NCBI GenBank assembly: GCA_934047225.1
Contig: OW203992.1
Coordinates: 12,885,501 to 12,949,500, forward strand
Direction: 5' to 3'
DNA: 64,000 nucleotides
Origin: Ypsolopha sequella
Taxonomy: Eukaryota; Arthropoda; Insecta; Lepidoptera; Ypsolophidae
The position numbers and the translations under genes are program-made. Shown piece by piece: positions 1 to 12,912 of this stretch. The notes below the pieces were generated by a model. That model saw nothing but the letters and a program-made list of their open reading frames with translations. It was not told the DNA's origin and made no database searches. Position 1 is the first letter of the stretch. Each line of letters opens with the position of its first letter.

Positions 1-2030
1 TTGTCTTACTTACCACTTGCTGAACGGGGAAGGTAAACATCGTAAAGAAACCTGCATACCCTTAAAAACGTGTATTTGTGCCCGAAGAACGGCGATAGGG
101 TTCAACACTCATCACGTTGGGACGTAATAATCGTCGGTGAACCCCGGGTGTAACGAGTGTGGACTGTGACTTGCATTTCACAGTTTACGCTTGTAACACC
201 TATGACACCCCTTCGGGGATTCATGTCGTGACGATATATATAACACTAAACAACCTGCGTTAAAATAAGTTACCGAAAATAAATACAAAATATCCGGAAA
301 GAAATAGTCATATTTAACTATCAAACAAGAACTTATTCAAATTATAAACTTGCAAAACATAAACTGAACTTTCGCATGATATACTAAACTTGGAGCAGAA
401 AAACTGACTTTACGACTTAACATGTCCTGATGAAATATAATTTTGAACGCTATTCGACTAAGCAAATTAGCCGATTTGACAAATAAAACGTTTAAAGCTG
501 TCAAAAAGAATACTATTTTCTTACACAATTCCACAACAGCTTTATTACCATTATTGGTTAATGAATTACCTATAACTCGCAGTTTTAATGAAAACTACTA
601 TACCGCTGGGCTCGGCCCAGACAAAACTAGTTTTTCAGAAACCCTTCAGCGCAGAAGAAAGTCGGTAAGTTAGGTTAGAAGGTTAGGTACGGCGGGTCGC
701 GGAACGTAGTGGAGCCTGACCTTACCTATATTTTGTATGACAACCCAGAAACCCTCCAGCGGAGCAGTTGAGCACTTTCACTTTCACCACTTTTAGTTTC
801 ACCTTTACTTTCACCACTTTCACAACATTCAATGTATTTATTTAAATCTTTTTTATTTTTATTTTAATGTTTTATAAGTTAATTTGTTGTTTGAATAAAA
901 ATTACAGTCTATAAAAATAAATAAGTATTACGTCAGCTTTCGATGTATTAAGTTTTCGCTATTTTCTTTATTTCATTCGCTAGTTTTCGAATGTTTATTA
1001 TGACAAAAGTCCTCGCAAACTTAGTATTTATAGCAGTAATTTTCATTATTTGAACAACCTCATTTTAATTTGTTTATTATTAAATAAAATATTAAAAATT
1101 ATTATTTATTAATTATTAAATAAATTAAATATCAATATGAACTGAACCACGAAAGTGTGAACACGCGCGCAATTATGGCCCAACATCCTTTGATGTTTGA
1201 TCGAAAACCGACACAATGGGTATTACGGTCGTTGAGCCCGTCTCCTACATAAAGATTTTTATAAAAATTAATTGCCTTTAAAAAGCTAAAAATAGTAGTA
1301 AAATTATTTTTTCGATATCTCAAAATATGACGAAGTTATTGGCAATCAAAGTGAGCTTAAGCATGTCTCGTGACGTCATCTGACACGATTTCATCCTAGA
1401 AGTGAATCTAATCGCTAATAGGAATTTTATAAAGAATTCAAAAAGTTTTGTGCTTTGCTATTACTCATTAATTAGTTACTATAAAAAATATACTGATATT
1501 TCACTACAGGAGACACATCTGCCCTTCACACATTCGTGATCGCCTTAAATTTGCAGCTAGGAACCATCAAGACTGCCACTAAAAATAACAATTTCGGATA
1601 ATGAGGTAAGAAATTATCCTAAATAGGATTACTATAGTGCAGGTGTATACATGATGAACGCATTTAACATAACCTGTTGAAAAACATTAGGTATTTCACA
1701 CAGTAGTTTGACATTGTTAGCATGTGACTCGGTAAAATAAATGGCAATGATAACCATGCAATGATGCAGTATCGTAAAAACTTCTTAGAATCTCTCACGC
1801 GGTTTCGAAGACAAATGAAATGAAATTATTAAATAATTAACAAATTATTGTGTAACGCTAACGACTGCTTTACCACTGAGGCACCAAAATGGCATGGCTT
1901 CGTGCAAAATGAAGTCACGAAAAGGTATTTATGTCAAGTGTAATGTACGAGTAATACGTTAAAATGGAGTCAGAGGACCACGTTTACAGAAAAAACAGCA
2001 AGGTCGTCTAATAAAACGTGGAGTATTGTG
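1..2030. other. intergenic AT-rich DNA, no gene seen
   Basis: Short open frames only, with no recognisable protein. Positions 30-240 and 600-780 are less AT-rich and look like fragments of interspersed repeats, without identifiable ends. A short tandem run of tttcacc/ttac units is near 775-830. Confidence 0.5.
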
Positions 2031-2034
2031 TTGT

Positions 2035-2280
2035 GCCCTTAGCGGGGTCGGACACGTCCGCGCCGCCGCCACCGCGCCGCCCCCGCCGCCATTACCGCCG
2101 CAGAGCGTCCCCGACTCACAGCTCCACGACTCTGCATCTCGCCCTTATCCTTTATCTTATCTCGTGAGGTGTCTGTCCACTTGAGTCTCGTGACTGTGAC
2201 GTGACATCCGGCGCCGCGGCGCTCGCGCTCTCCCCTACTATACCTTCGCGACTTTCCACTACGACACGCGCGCAACTAAA
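2035..2280. promoter_or_regulatory. isolated GC/CpG-rich patch, possible promoter or non-coding first exon
   Basis: About 245 bp of CCGCCGCC-rich and CGCGCG-containing sequence stands out in otherwise AT-rich DNA, with a GGCGCCGCGGCGC palindrome at about 2210-2222. The minus-strand 78-codon ORF in it is Arg/Ala-rich and composition-driven. It could be the promoter or 5' exon of a gene whose other exons are not visible, or a diverged repeat. Confidence 0.35.
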
Positions 2281-3059
2281 TTTAATCATAATCGAACAAT
2301 AAAATACGAAATACACTGTTTGTTCCTATCTGTGATGTAATAAATTTACGACAACCAAGTTTATATAGGCGGCTAACCGCCAACGTTGAAGCAGTGTTGT
2401 TTTTTTCCGCCCCACAGTGAAATTCGGCCTCTTTCTTGCACCTTTCATAAAGGTAAGAATTTTGTGATAACATTAAGGCGACACAGTTTAAAAAATCTTA
2501 ACATTACCTACCAAGGGTGTGTGTGTATATGTGTGTGAGAAGAGATTTGCAACTGAACACTTTTGTGTTTTGACGGTTAGTACTTCCACCTGCAAGTACA
2601 ATATCTACAGAACATAAAACATTTTATTTCTGCATTTCTGAGGTAATAGTATTTTATGTAACATATGTTGTATTTATTATTATCTATTGTTTTATATGAA
2701 AAGTTGCACACAATCACTTCATTACATTGACAAGTGTTACTTAGACTGTTTGTTTATCTTTAGGTGTAAATCTCTACGGTAGTCTTTGTTAGTAACTATA
2801 GACTATAAATCCTGCTAGTATTTCTTAAATTTCAAATTAAGGTGGATGCGATGGATTGTGTTCCCAAACGCAAAACTTATGATTGTCTTTCTTGTATTAA
2901 AATATAAAAAAACAGTAATATTAAAAAAACACTCGCGTGCCTTGGATTTCGTTTTTTGTAAGTAAGGCAGCAAAATATGGTATTTAAAATCTTGCCTATG
3001 TTAATCAGAAAAAACAAAAAAAAATTTGTTCGTTTTCGTAAATTTCTACAATCTTTGCG

Positions 3060-4112
3060 TATTATTCACCTATTACCATGATTTTTTCATATTTTTCGGT
3101 TTTCTAGTTTCGGAAATAAGGGGGAACATACATTTTTGTATGTTCATGCAAGCGACGTCAAGCATTTGAAATATGGGCTCTGCTCAAAATATCATGAACT
3201 AGCTTAACTTCTAATGTCAAGTCCATAAAATGGTAAATCGCAAACGGGAGCTGATGTCAATTATCATGAAAACGAAGACCGCCTTTTTCGGGCATTTGCA
3301 AAGAGGTTACCTCTACCAATTTTCAAGGTTGATCCTCTAGGGCAAGATTCCCGGAAAAAGACCTGGTGCTCGTCAGCGTCACAAATGGATAGATGACATC
3401 AAAGAGTGGACTAGACTAAAAAGCTTCAGAGACTTGAAGGATAAAGCAATGGAACGCAAGCAATTTAACCTACTGACCTCCAAATTTCATTTCATAACAA
3501 ATTTCATTTCAAATTTCATGATCTCCAAAACTCAATGATGATGATGATGATACATTTTTGTAGTTTTTCAAAGATTTCTCGAAATCTGTGCGAGTAAATA
3601 TATTTTAACTATATATTTTTACAATCAGCTCTTTAATACCTACAATTTTATATCCATAATCTATTAAAACATACTTTTTTTATTTTTACCTTTTATATAC
3701 ATTATTTGCGTTTTTTTTCATACGTTTCGGTCCACAGATTTCAGAGATAAGGATATACAATATTTTTGGATGTTTTTCAAAGATTACTTTAAATCTGTAT
3801 AAGTAATACACATTTAGGCATTTATTTTTACAATCTCCTACGGTTTGATATCCATATTGAATTTTTAGGAGAACATCTGTTTCTCTCTTTTTTCTAATAA
3901 TAATTTTTTGAAGAATTTGAAAAAAAAATTACACCATATTATTTAGGCAAATGAATGATATTTTTGTGCTTATTTTATGTTTATCTTTTCCGGTGCAAAA
4001 GTTATGAGGCTGTGACATAAAGAAGGACGGATAGATGGACGGACAACGGAGTCTTACCACAATTGTTCCTTTTGTACGCTCTAGGTACTACGTAACCCTA
4101 AAAGTAGTAAAT
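3060..4112 (-). repeat. GGTTCCGTA-family interspersed repeat, minus orientation, split by a LINE
   Basis: Read on the minus strand it starts ttttagggttacgtagtacc at 4112 and runs through the family's markers: GTCCGTCC tract, gcctcataactttt, tttctcgaaatc, and tttcggaaataagg near 3105-3120. It is interrupted at 3141-3550. Copies in the other orientation are at 18477 and 52701. Confidence 0.6.
3141..3550 (+). mobile_element. 5'-truncated LINE fragment (reverse transcriptase C-terminus) with 12-bp target duplication
   Basis: From about 3160 the + strand encodes decayed LINE C-terminal sequence, including NRKRELMSIIMKTKTAFFGH, then after an in-frame stop GKIPGKRPGARQRHKWIDDI and KEWTRLKSFRDLKDKA. 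The pattern of FGH, then GKI.GKR..GR...W..(D/N)I+.W matches the end of RTE-like endonuclease/RT proteins. It ends in a (ATG)n tail at 3535-3550. The 12-mer tacatttttgta occurs at 3129-3140 and 3551-3562, exactly bounding the insert. Dead copy: frameshifted and truncated. Confidence 0.75.
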
Positions 4113-4114
4113 AA

Positions 4115-5020
4115 ATGTGATTTGTGGCATTAGGTGACCATAGTTTAATGCCATATTAGGCTTTTCTAGCAACGTCGTGTTATTTAATGCATTACTTTGT
4201 AAATGATCCCACACAACAACTTTAAAGCGTATGTATAGTTGTTGTGCAAGATCATTTAAAACGTGAAGCATAAAATAACGTATAATTGCAAGAAAAGCCT
4301 AAACTGCTGCCGTTAATTCGAGAGAATGATGACAGATGGAGTGTGGCGATATCTCGAAAAAATACTACAAGTCAACAAGAGCTTCTTCACGACAAAAATA
4401 AATAAAGGCACGTTAAAAAAATATCAACGGTATAACAAAGGGGACGAAATAAATCCAAATCATGATTATTTAAACTTTTTTTATAAATAAAAACCCTGGA
4501 ATAGAATATATATACGATATTATTTGGTAAGGTATATCAGTTTTATAATACGACAACACTGCCTTATACCGCAGATATTATAAACCTTTTTCTGAAATGT
4601 CGATTCAAAAAGTCGAGGATTCATACTGCAGGCATTATGATTGCTGATTTGACAGAAATAACTTGACAGTATCGCTAATAGACAACTTTTCGCCAAAAAT
4701 AATATTTTTTGCGCATTTTTTTAACTTTTACGTAGAAATTGAGTCAGCTGATTCATTAAGTTTTGTACTAGGAAGTGGAAAATATATACGACAAAAATAC
4801 TTTTTATTAACAAATGGGACCTTTTAGTGATATACAATCTACCCTAAAATGATAAATTTTAAAATGATAAATAATCATGATAAATATAAAATATTGGAAT
4901 GCAAAACAGTAAAAAAAAGGTTTTATCCCCTGACATTTGCAAACGTCACCATTCTCTCGAATGAACGGCCGGAGTTTAATTGACGTGAAACTATGGTCAC
5001 CTGGTGCCTTAAGCTACATT
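4115..5020. repeat. inverted-repeat (fold-back) segment
   Basis: Several inverted pairs are nested around a common centre: ggtgaccatagttt at 4132-4146 with aaactatggtcacc at 4988-5001; gccgttaattcgagagaatg (4308-4327) with cattctctcgaatgaacggc (4951-4970); and smaller hairpins at 4158-4300. No coding potential. Probably a MITE inside the 2.26-kb element. Confidence 0.5.
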
Positions 5021-5100
5021 TATTTACTAAGATTTATTAAAAAATGAGAAAAACAATCATAAGTTTTGCGTTTGGGAAAGTGATCCTTCGCATCCACCTT

Positions 5101-5682
5101 GAGAATTAGTACGATTGTAACAGATATGAACTTTGCATCAGTAGAACTATCTGAGATGATATCATTGAAAAATTACCAATGACCATCTTTTCGCTTCTAT
5201 TAGCAAAAAATGTAGGCAAAATAAGCCTGCATTTTTTTTTCGAGTGACACTTGAATGGCTACAAGAATACGGTCAGTATGTCACCCGCCTAATTCGCATG
5301 GTGGCAGCCAAGAGTTTATTGCTAACAACCAGAGCAATTTTGACAATTTCAAATAGCATAGAAGAAAAATATACAAATATTCTGCCCCTTGGAAATTATG
5401 TAGCCTTGACTATACCTCGACTATTCTGATTTTTAGGGTATAGTCCATGTTATACACAATTACCGTTTATTACATTATTAAGCAAAATTTACTATGTAAC
5501 AAAGAAAAATAAATTCAAATAATTCTAAAACCAAACATTTGCTACTTAATTTAAAATTATTAATTAAAAAAATATCTAATAATTCATTTTCTATAAATAT
5601 ATATAGGTAAAGCAATCCTAAATAACACGCAATAAAATAATTCTTATTCGCAAGTCGATAATTTTATCACAGTTTCAATCGT
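5101..5682. other. AT-rich, nothing recognised
   Basis: The short ORF at 5244-5429 has no recognisable domain or splice context. Confidence 0.5.
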
Positions 5683-6418
5683 TTTTTAAGGTTCCGTAGT
5701 CAACAACAAGGAACCCTTGTAGTTTCGCCATGTCCGTCTGTCTGTCTGTCTGTCTATCTGTCTGTCCGCGGCTTAGCTTAGATACTATTATTACTAGAAA
5801 GCTGTTATTTGGCATGGGTACACATATTTATCACGCCGATAAAGTGGTACGATAAAATGATGAAAAAGATTTTTTTTAGGGTACCTCCCCAACGCGTAAA
5901 GTGGGGATGATTTTTTTTCTCGTCTATCCTCTAGTGTGTGGCGTCGTTGGATAGGTAATTTAAAAATATTGGGAGTAAGAGAAGACCATTATTCGATTCA
6001 GGGTTCAATTTGCGAAATATTAAGCTTTAAAGTGTTAATTTTTGTTAGAGTCAAGTGTCCCCCCCCCCCCCCGTCCCTGCAGGCGAAACGGTTGTATTTG
6101 GAGACGTGAAAAAAATCACGGCAGTAGTATACATAACGAAATTAAAAGAAAAACTATCACAACTAAGTAGGCTTTACAAGTTAACGAGTACAGATCGCGC
6201 TAAACTTTTAGTCCCCTCTAAACACGGGGTGATTCGCCTCAATACGAAAAAAATGCATGGGCCGTTCTTGGGAAGAGCAACTTCCGAGCGTACTAGAAGT
6301 TTGGCGCGATCTGTATAAGTCGAAAAACTTATAAAATGTACTTGGAGAAGAAGACCGCATATTGTGCGGGGCAACTACGGAACCCTACACTGGCCCGACA
6401 CGCACTAGGCCGGTTTTA
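5683..6418 (+). repeat. GGTTCCGTAG-family repeat copy
   Basis: Begins ttttaaggttccgtag with a following GTCTGTCTGTCTGTC tract (5732-5767) and ends ctacggaaccctacac...cgcactaggccggtttta. Contains an uninterrupted C run at 6058-6072. The overlapping ORFs on both strands at 6055-6374 lie inside it, contain an inverted pair around gatcgcgc, and are not genes. Confidence 0.6.
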
Positions 6419-6529
6419 TATAAAAATTGAAGGCGCGACCATAGTGACATGTCAATGAAACTTTTCATACAAAAATTTCTGATAAAAAGAAATCACGTCT
6501 ATAAGTAACAAGTAGGGCTCCCCTATTAA

Positions 6530-6954
6530 TAGGTCTTTACATATGAAATTACCGAAGTTTTCTTACAGATTTATGAGTTCCTGTAATTCAATAGCTATTT
6601 CAATTATTTGTTTTTTGTTCGAAAGTTAATTTCAACGTTATACATCTACCTATGTATTAAATTTTGATTTTATTTTCAGTTTGATAAATAAAATTCGAAA
6701 ACAGTTTGTCCAAAATCGTTCATCCATTTCCATGATAAGATTCGTAATATTTTTTTTCAGCTAACACTTTTCAAAAATTAAATATTATTATAATATTGTC
6801 TCATTCGTACATTCAATGTATATTCTGGCAAATAAATATACAAATTACATAATTTGGATTTGTCATTCCTAAAAAAAATGCAAAAATCCTTTTCTTTTGC
6901 AAATTTCCTTCAAATTCTTTATAAGAAACGGCAATTTCATATGTAAAGACCTTA
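6530..6954. mobile_element. MITE, copy 1 (probably Tc1/mariner type)
   Basis: Terminal inverted repeats TAGGTCTTTACATATGAAAT / ATTTCATATGTAAAGACCTT flank 420 bp of non-coding DNA, with TA at the ends. The same ends occur at 21486-21899 and 28582-28997. The superfamily is inferred from the TA duplication and TIR style. Confidence 0.65.
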
Positions 6955-6962
6955 TATCTGTT

Positions 6963-7351
6963 CGATAGAGCGTATCAAAAGGTTCTTAAAAAAATAAGGT
7001 ATGTGCGTCCTATGTTGGTACTAACGTGAGTAAGCCTAATTTTATCGTTTTTTTTTTTTTTTTTGATAGATTCGGCATCGATTTTACGGGACGTGATTAA
7101 TCAGTAAACTATTTAAAGTTTACATCCCTAAAGCACGCGAGCACTAAGCCCGGCTAACTATGAACATTTTTAGGATCCTGTGCTCGGATTCATAGAAGAA
7201 ATATCAATTTAATCGAAGATTGATAAATCGCTTCCAAAAAAAATTATGCTGAATCGTTTTTTTTTTTTTATGTAAAAAAATATATCTTCGATAATTTCAG
7301 GCTGACTGACGTTAGTACCAACATAGGATATTTTTTAAACGCTCTATCAAC
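6963..7351. mobile_element. palindromic MITE-like element
   Basis: The left arm 6963-7026 (gatagagcgt..., cctatgttggtactaacgt) is mirrored by the right arm 7310-7351 (acgttagtaccaacatagg, then acgctctatc). It directly abuts the preceding MITE. Interior is T-rich, non-coding. Confidence 0.55.
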
Positions 7352-7900
7352 GCTGTTACTTATTGACATTTTTTTTTTTTATTTTTGCTGACTGTACAAA
7401 GCGCTCTAGGTTGCGCCTAGCCAACTTTATGTAGTTTTTTTCTACTCAACTACGAATTGGTCAGATCTTGTTACTCGCCACATAGGGTTACCGACTGTAC
7501 TCCTACGGTCTAAAAATAAAATTGTCTAAAACTTACAACTTTGACGACCTCTCATTTATTTATTTTTGAAGATAAAAAATAATTTAAAATATGTTTGTAC
7601 TTGATCCAATAAGTTCTAGATAATGATGCCCATAGAGGAAAAAAATTCCTCTGTGATGACGCTCCAAATGCAGGCAGGGTAAGAAACATATTTTCGGCTC
7701 CTTTTTCTTGTACGGGAAAATAATTTAATGATTAATAATTTATTTCAATCTTTAATTCAATATTCGGTTTTATCTGGTTTATTCGTCCAAGGGTTTTATG
7801 CAACATTCTACGCAAATGTAACAGATTCCGTCTACAAAGTAGAGACCCGTGACATACGGGAGGACAGACAGACGCAAGCAGCAGAGTACAAATGTTTTAT
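7352..7900. other. AT-rich, nothing recognised
   Basis: Contains poly-T tracts and a short ORF starting at 7728 without recognisable similarity. Confidence 0.5.
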
Positions 7901-7902
7901 TC

Positions 7903-8059
7903 TACGAAGTCTACTTACCTATGGTTGTAGTAGTGCATGCACACGCACTTTATTTAGTGTGCGTAACCTCGGGAGCGCTTACAAAACGCGCACACACACA
8001 CAACACGTACATCTGTACACATCACTACTACAACCATAGCCAAGTAGACTTCGTAGGAT
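7903..8059. repeat. inverted repeat with CA-rich loop
   Basis: ctacgaagtctacttacc...atggttgtagtagtg (7903-7937) pairs with cactactacaaccatag..caagtagacttcgtag (8023-8058). The loop holds (CA)n-like cacacacaca. Hairpin MITE or remnant. Confidence 0.5.
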
Positions 8060-8164
8060 ATAACATCTGAAACATTAACTACCTATAGTACTCGTAGTTC
8101 ACCCCGAACTGTGAGCTCACGGACCCCCAACCATATCTCGGCAACCCCTTGACCGAGTTGTCTT

Positions 8165-8700
8165 ATGTTAGAACTTAAAAAATATTTTTGTCTTATTTAC
8201 TCGCCTACCGAATTTCATGACGTTCCGATCAACGATACAAGAATTATCGTCGTACAAAAATTCATACATACATACATACTTACAAACGCCGGGTTGTTCA
8301 AGTAGACTCGGAGAACTTTTTTTGTGGTTTTTAGAGAATTTCTTGAAATAGACGCAAATAGAAGTAAATATAGCCAAACTATATATTTTTACACTCACCT
8401 TTTTAATACCTACAATTTGATACTCTTGTTGCGTTTCTATAAATAAAATATTTTTTTATATTTCTCTATTGTGTTCAATTTTTTTGAACTCGCTATAGTT
8501 TTCCTGTAATTGGCCAGTTATGACCTATAGTTGTCATTTTTTCATATTTTTTGGTCCACCAGTTTCGGAAATAAGGACATACATTTTTTATGGTTTTTCA
8601 AATATTTCTCGAAATTAGTGCCAGTAGATATAGTTAAGGTGTATGTATTTTACAATCAGCTCTTAAACATCTAAAATTTGATATCCATGTTGTATTTTTA
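8165..8700 (-). repeat. partial GGTTCCGTA-family repeat, minus orientation
   Basis: Shares the internal blocks tttcttgaaat, actatatatttttaca.tca.ctttttaatacctacaatttgat and tttcggaaataagga with 3060-4112, and is itself partly duplicated (8340-8440 and 8560-8690). A (CATA)4 microsatellite lies at 8264-8279. Confidence 0.5.
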
Positions 8701-8939
8701 GGATAATGTAAGTGACTATTTTGAGGCCCTTGAAGAAAGTCATTTTCATGAAGGGATAATGAAGTTTGAAAAAAGCTGGACTAAGTGTGTTGAACTCCTA
8801 TAGGACTATGCATAACATGAATTTAAAAAAATTACTTGTTTTATTACTTTCATTACTAAACCAAGATATGTCGTCTTATTTTATGATGACGAAAACTGCT
8901 TTTTCGGGAAAAAAGAAAGAAAAAACTAAATTATAGCGT

Positions 8940-9535
8940 AATACAGACCCGTTACGCGATCAAACAAAATTATTTTCTGTTAAAACTACTCAAAATTTAC
9001 ATGTCTCGTCGTCGCACATATTTTTTACTTTTTGTTATAAGACTTTCGTGATTGTTTTAATCTCGCTTTTTCAAGAAATATCTGCTTTTTCGCGGATCGC
9101 GCCTGTCCGCCGTTATTCGCAAAAAGCGGCTTTTTCGCAAACAAGTTCTAATTTATTTCCGACTAGCGGACACGCCCCGCACCGTTTCTCTCGCTCCCAT
9201 GGGAATTTCATTAAATCCCTTCTTGTCTACGTCATACAGGCCGAATTTCATTTTCCTGCATCCAGGTCTAGGCGTCGATATATTAGTCAGTCAACGTATT
9301 ATTTTATAATATAGACTATCGGACGCCCGCAGCATTGTTCGCGTGGATCTCGTTTCTCTTGATCCCGTGGAAATTCCCTAAAATCCTATCTTAGCGGATT
9401 TCTTCGTCATACAAAGAACCTATCAACTTACAGTCCAAATTTTATGTTCTAGGTCCAGCCATTTGATCTGGGCGTTGATAGATCAGTCAGTCAGTGAGTC
9501 AGGGTATTTTCTAATATATTAGATTATTAGATTTA
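8940..9535. repeat. two diverged tandem copies of an interspersed repeat
   Basis: Blocks at about 9160-9315 and 9330-9530 both run ...cccatgggaatttca/cccgtggaaattccc, aaatc.c.tcTTag/tgtctac, gtcatacaa/ag.c, aatttTatg..ctaggtc.a and gtc.gtcag. A third copy is at 13630-13970. The ORF at 9048-9314 belongs to it and is not a gene. Confidence 0.5.
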
Positions 9536-12297
9536 CTGCCAGTTTAAATTAAAACACGGGCAATTTTGTAAATAGCGTCAGTATAAGTAAAGATTAACAA
9601 AATAGCATAGAAACTTTTTGCTACAGATATGTATGGATGGTATGGACGGTAAATAATGCACCTTTCGGAAGTATTATACAGCATGTTGATTTGGTTGATG
9701 CTTATTCCGAAAAACAGAACAAAATATAAAATATCAATTAAATGGTTACAGCGACGCGAAGCGCTGGTACCTAAACACTGTGTTCTGTGGGTACCCCACC
9801 CCACCCCGCTCCGCCAGTGCTGAGTCAATTTCATTACGTCTGTCGTACACTGGCGTTTTATGTCGCCATCATAATATCGTAAACAAAATTAAGAAAAAAA
9901 AAAAATTCTCTTAATTTTATTCTTAGACCATTTTTGGTATAATACCCAAAGTTGTTATCGTAATTACAACCTACCCTGTGACGGAAATTGCTGACCAATT
10001 CAACACCCTGTACATGCCAATTGTATTTCATAACACGGTCACCTTGAGCTCGATAAAGTACTAACCAATCAGATGGGACATCGCTGCAACGAGAAATGAA
10101 TATTAATCATTTATTGCCAGGAAAGACGCACCGCTATGTCCCAGAATAGATGTTCTATTATGATGATACAATTTTATATTTTTAAGATACTAATAACTTT
10201 CAAAGCATGTTTATAAAAGTTCGTAGCCTTATTCAGAGCACATTTAATGGTGGTTGCTGTTTCGCAACTGAAATGTTGTATTTTTGGTTCGGATGATATT
10301 GTTACTAAATTTATAGTTTTGATTTTAAACCATGACAAAGCCATACCGTCGAGTGGTTCGTCGTGTTCCGGAATGGCTTCATGAAAAGCCGCACCGGGTG
10401 TGGTTTAGGCAGTTAGTATCACTCATTTGTCCGTTACCGACTTCCGTAGATTTTGCGGAAGTCCCTGGATTAAATTTATTTTAATCTTCTTTCAACCTTT
10501 AAATCACTCATGTATACTATTACAAATTCGCCAACGGCTTGTTTTTTAAAATAACACTCGTGTTTTTATAACCTCTTTAAGTGCCATTTTCAGATACTAC
10601 TATTTATTGTTTTTTTTTTACCGCTAAATAATTTAATAGTGTAGTGTTACAATACAAATATTTGACACCATAAACTGTATCTAATACAGATAATATCTAA
10701 TACAGTTACATCTGTAAACTGCTTATATCCCGGAAAATCGGGCACTTTCATACAATGACCAAAAAAAAATTATGACTTGAACGGATCCCCAGGCGAAAGC
10801 TAGTAACAAAGCTAGTAGTAGTTCGTGTGGCTACTAACCAAATATTGTAAGTAACAATGAATATTACTAGAATGATATCTATGGTAACAATACCTAGATC
10901 AGGTGATAATCTGTGATAACGACTCATGTAAGCTGATTGATGTATACTTGTATTTACAAGTGATATAGCAAATACAATAACCTTTAGGATTTGTGGGCAA
11001 GTTACTGCTGAAAAATATTATTCTATTCGTAATTTACAATTCAGTTGTATTCTAATTAACACTGTGGAGACCAATAGTTGTGTGTCGAGCCTGGGGCATC
11101 ACAAGACGGGAAAACGTCGTGAGAGACGCCCCACACTCGGTAGACAAAAAAATATTGTTATTTGTGACTCGGAGTGCTACATGCGACACTTTTCTACATT
11201 AGTGACGGTCGAGGACAAGTTTACATCACATAATGGTCAGTTTATATTTTTTTGTTTTACCATCTATTCTTCATGTTGTTTTAAGAATAATAAAATAGAT
11301 AGTTCATGCTGCTTCAGCTCTGTTGTGTACCAGACCATACAGTAGGCATGTTTATTTATTTATTTATATATTTAACAAAGCTTACAACTATAATACACCA
11401 ACCATGGAGTAAATAACTTAAATATATAGTACAAAGTATACAAATTTAAGAGCCAATTAAACGTTTTCTTCGTGGTGTTTCAATAATAGCCCAGATAGAC
11501 GGTGTAGTCTGTGCTAGGACTATTATGTTATGGTATATTTTAGTTGTAAGGACGGTCCTGACTCAAAAATATATAAATACTTAATACATTTTTATCTAAA
11601 TCAACAAAAGTTTATGTTACATACTTATACCATGCAAATAGTATAAACTTACATATTATTATAATATATATATACATTTATATAATAATACAATCTAATA
11701 AATGGCAGCAAACTAAACATTTGAAACCACTAAGTTCCTCCATATTTCCTTAAAATCTGGCAGTGGTTTATGTAGAGTACGAGTATATGGAACATTGACT
11801 TAAATCATTTTGTTTTGTGCGTTTGTTTGTACTCATTGTACAATGTAGAGTGCGTCCGACAATGGTGATAATCGTATGGATCATGATGTGATTATAGTGC
11901 TTCACGTGATAAATTACATCAAGACAGTCGTGACCACGAGGTTAGGAAAAGTCTGGCGCTCTAATACGTACTGCAAACATCTGCAATGACTTGAACCGTC
12001 ACTTTGTTATTGTTATTGCACCTGAAGCGGATCAACGTTTCTCGTGTTGTTACAGTATTTATCAGCTTTTTTAAATCTCTGCATTAAGGCCCAGTATCAA
12101 GCTAAACTTCCATCCTGCACTAACGCTTTTGTTTTTTAATTGTTTATCCTGCTCTAACTGCCGCGTACGCAAAACATTTGTTATTTTAAATTTGCAGCTA
12201 CACTAGGACATCTAATTAAAAATTCTTCTACAAATGTCTTAAGTGATATTTGTAGAAATTTTTCGTCAATTTTGATACTTATTATATCTATAAAAGA
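9536..12297. other. intergenic AT-rich DNA, no gene seen
   Basis: Nothing coding is recognisable. At 11345-11370 a (TTTA)n tract leads into AT-rich sequence that resembles the tail of a retroelement in minus orientation. The ORF at 11064-11345 has no recognisable domain. Confidence 0.45.
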
Positions 12298-12912
12298 TTA
12301 AACGTCAGTCGCTTAGCAAAAAGTGCATAACTTAACTTTGTATTTCTTGTTTAGAAGTTGAAAATTTAAAAACATTTTGGTATGTGGCAGTTAACACCAA
12401 TAGTTTAGTATGAGTGATGTTTATAAAGCATGAGTTTGTAATTTAGTGCATAATTAGTCATGATCTGCCCCCCTATTCTGTATCTTTGGTTGCCAACTGA
12501 ACTGGGTGCCTATCATCAAAAACATAGATAAAAACTGAAATTTCAAAATTGCCTTTAGTTGGTATTGAACCATTTACGAACTGTGTCGTCACTTCAAGTG
12601 CGAACATATCCTTAGACAATCGGAATTCGATAGTATATCTATGTTTTTGATGATAGGCACCCAGTCCAGTCGGCAACTAAAGATACATAATAGGACCGCT
12701 GGTCCAAACCATCTTAAAATGCTGTTTATACTTTGTTTGGACCAGATCATGACTAATTATGCACTAAATTACAAACTCATGCTTTATAAACCTCATTAAT
12801 ACAGAACTATTGCTGTTAACTGCCACATACCAACATGTTTTTCAATTATTTACTTCTAAACAAGAAATACAAAGTTAAGTTATGCATTTTGTGCTAAACG
12901 ACTGATGTTTAA
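12298..12912. mobile_element. long-TIR element flanked by TTAA, copy 1
   Basis: Arms of about 165 bp (12298-12465 and 12745-12912) are inverted copies: TTAAACGTCAGTCGCTTAGC ... and GCTAAACGACTGATGTTTAA. TTAA bounds both ends. A second inverted pair (12478-12530 with 12620-12690, tatcatcaaaaacatagata) is nested inside, giving an almost fully palindromic element. The minus-strand ORF at 12473-12676 is part of it. TTAA ends suggest a piggyBac-type MITE. Confidence 0.65.

Larger units (their letters stand above)
2839..5100. mobile_element. 2.26-kb TIR element with nested insertions
   Basis: The left end 2839-2893 (aaggtggatgcgatggat..ttcccaaacgcaaaacttatgattgt) is the reverse complement of the right end 5047-5100 with few mismatches, so terminal inverted repeats are about 55 bp. 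No transposase frame lies between; the interior is filled with other repeats (3060-4112 and 4115-5020). No clear target duplication was found. Confidence 0.6.

Noticed and set aside
2039..2275. 78-codon Arg-rich ORF on the minus strand
   Set aside because: Generated by the CpG-rich patch; low-complexity Arg/Ala run with no domain.
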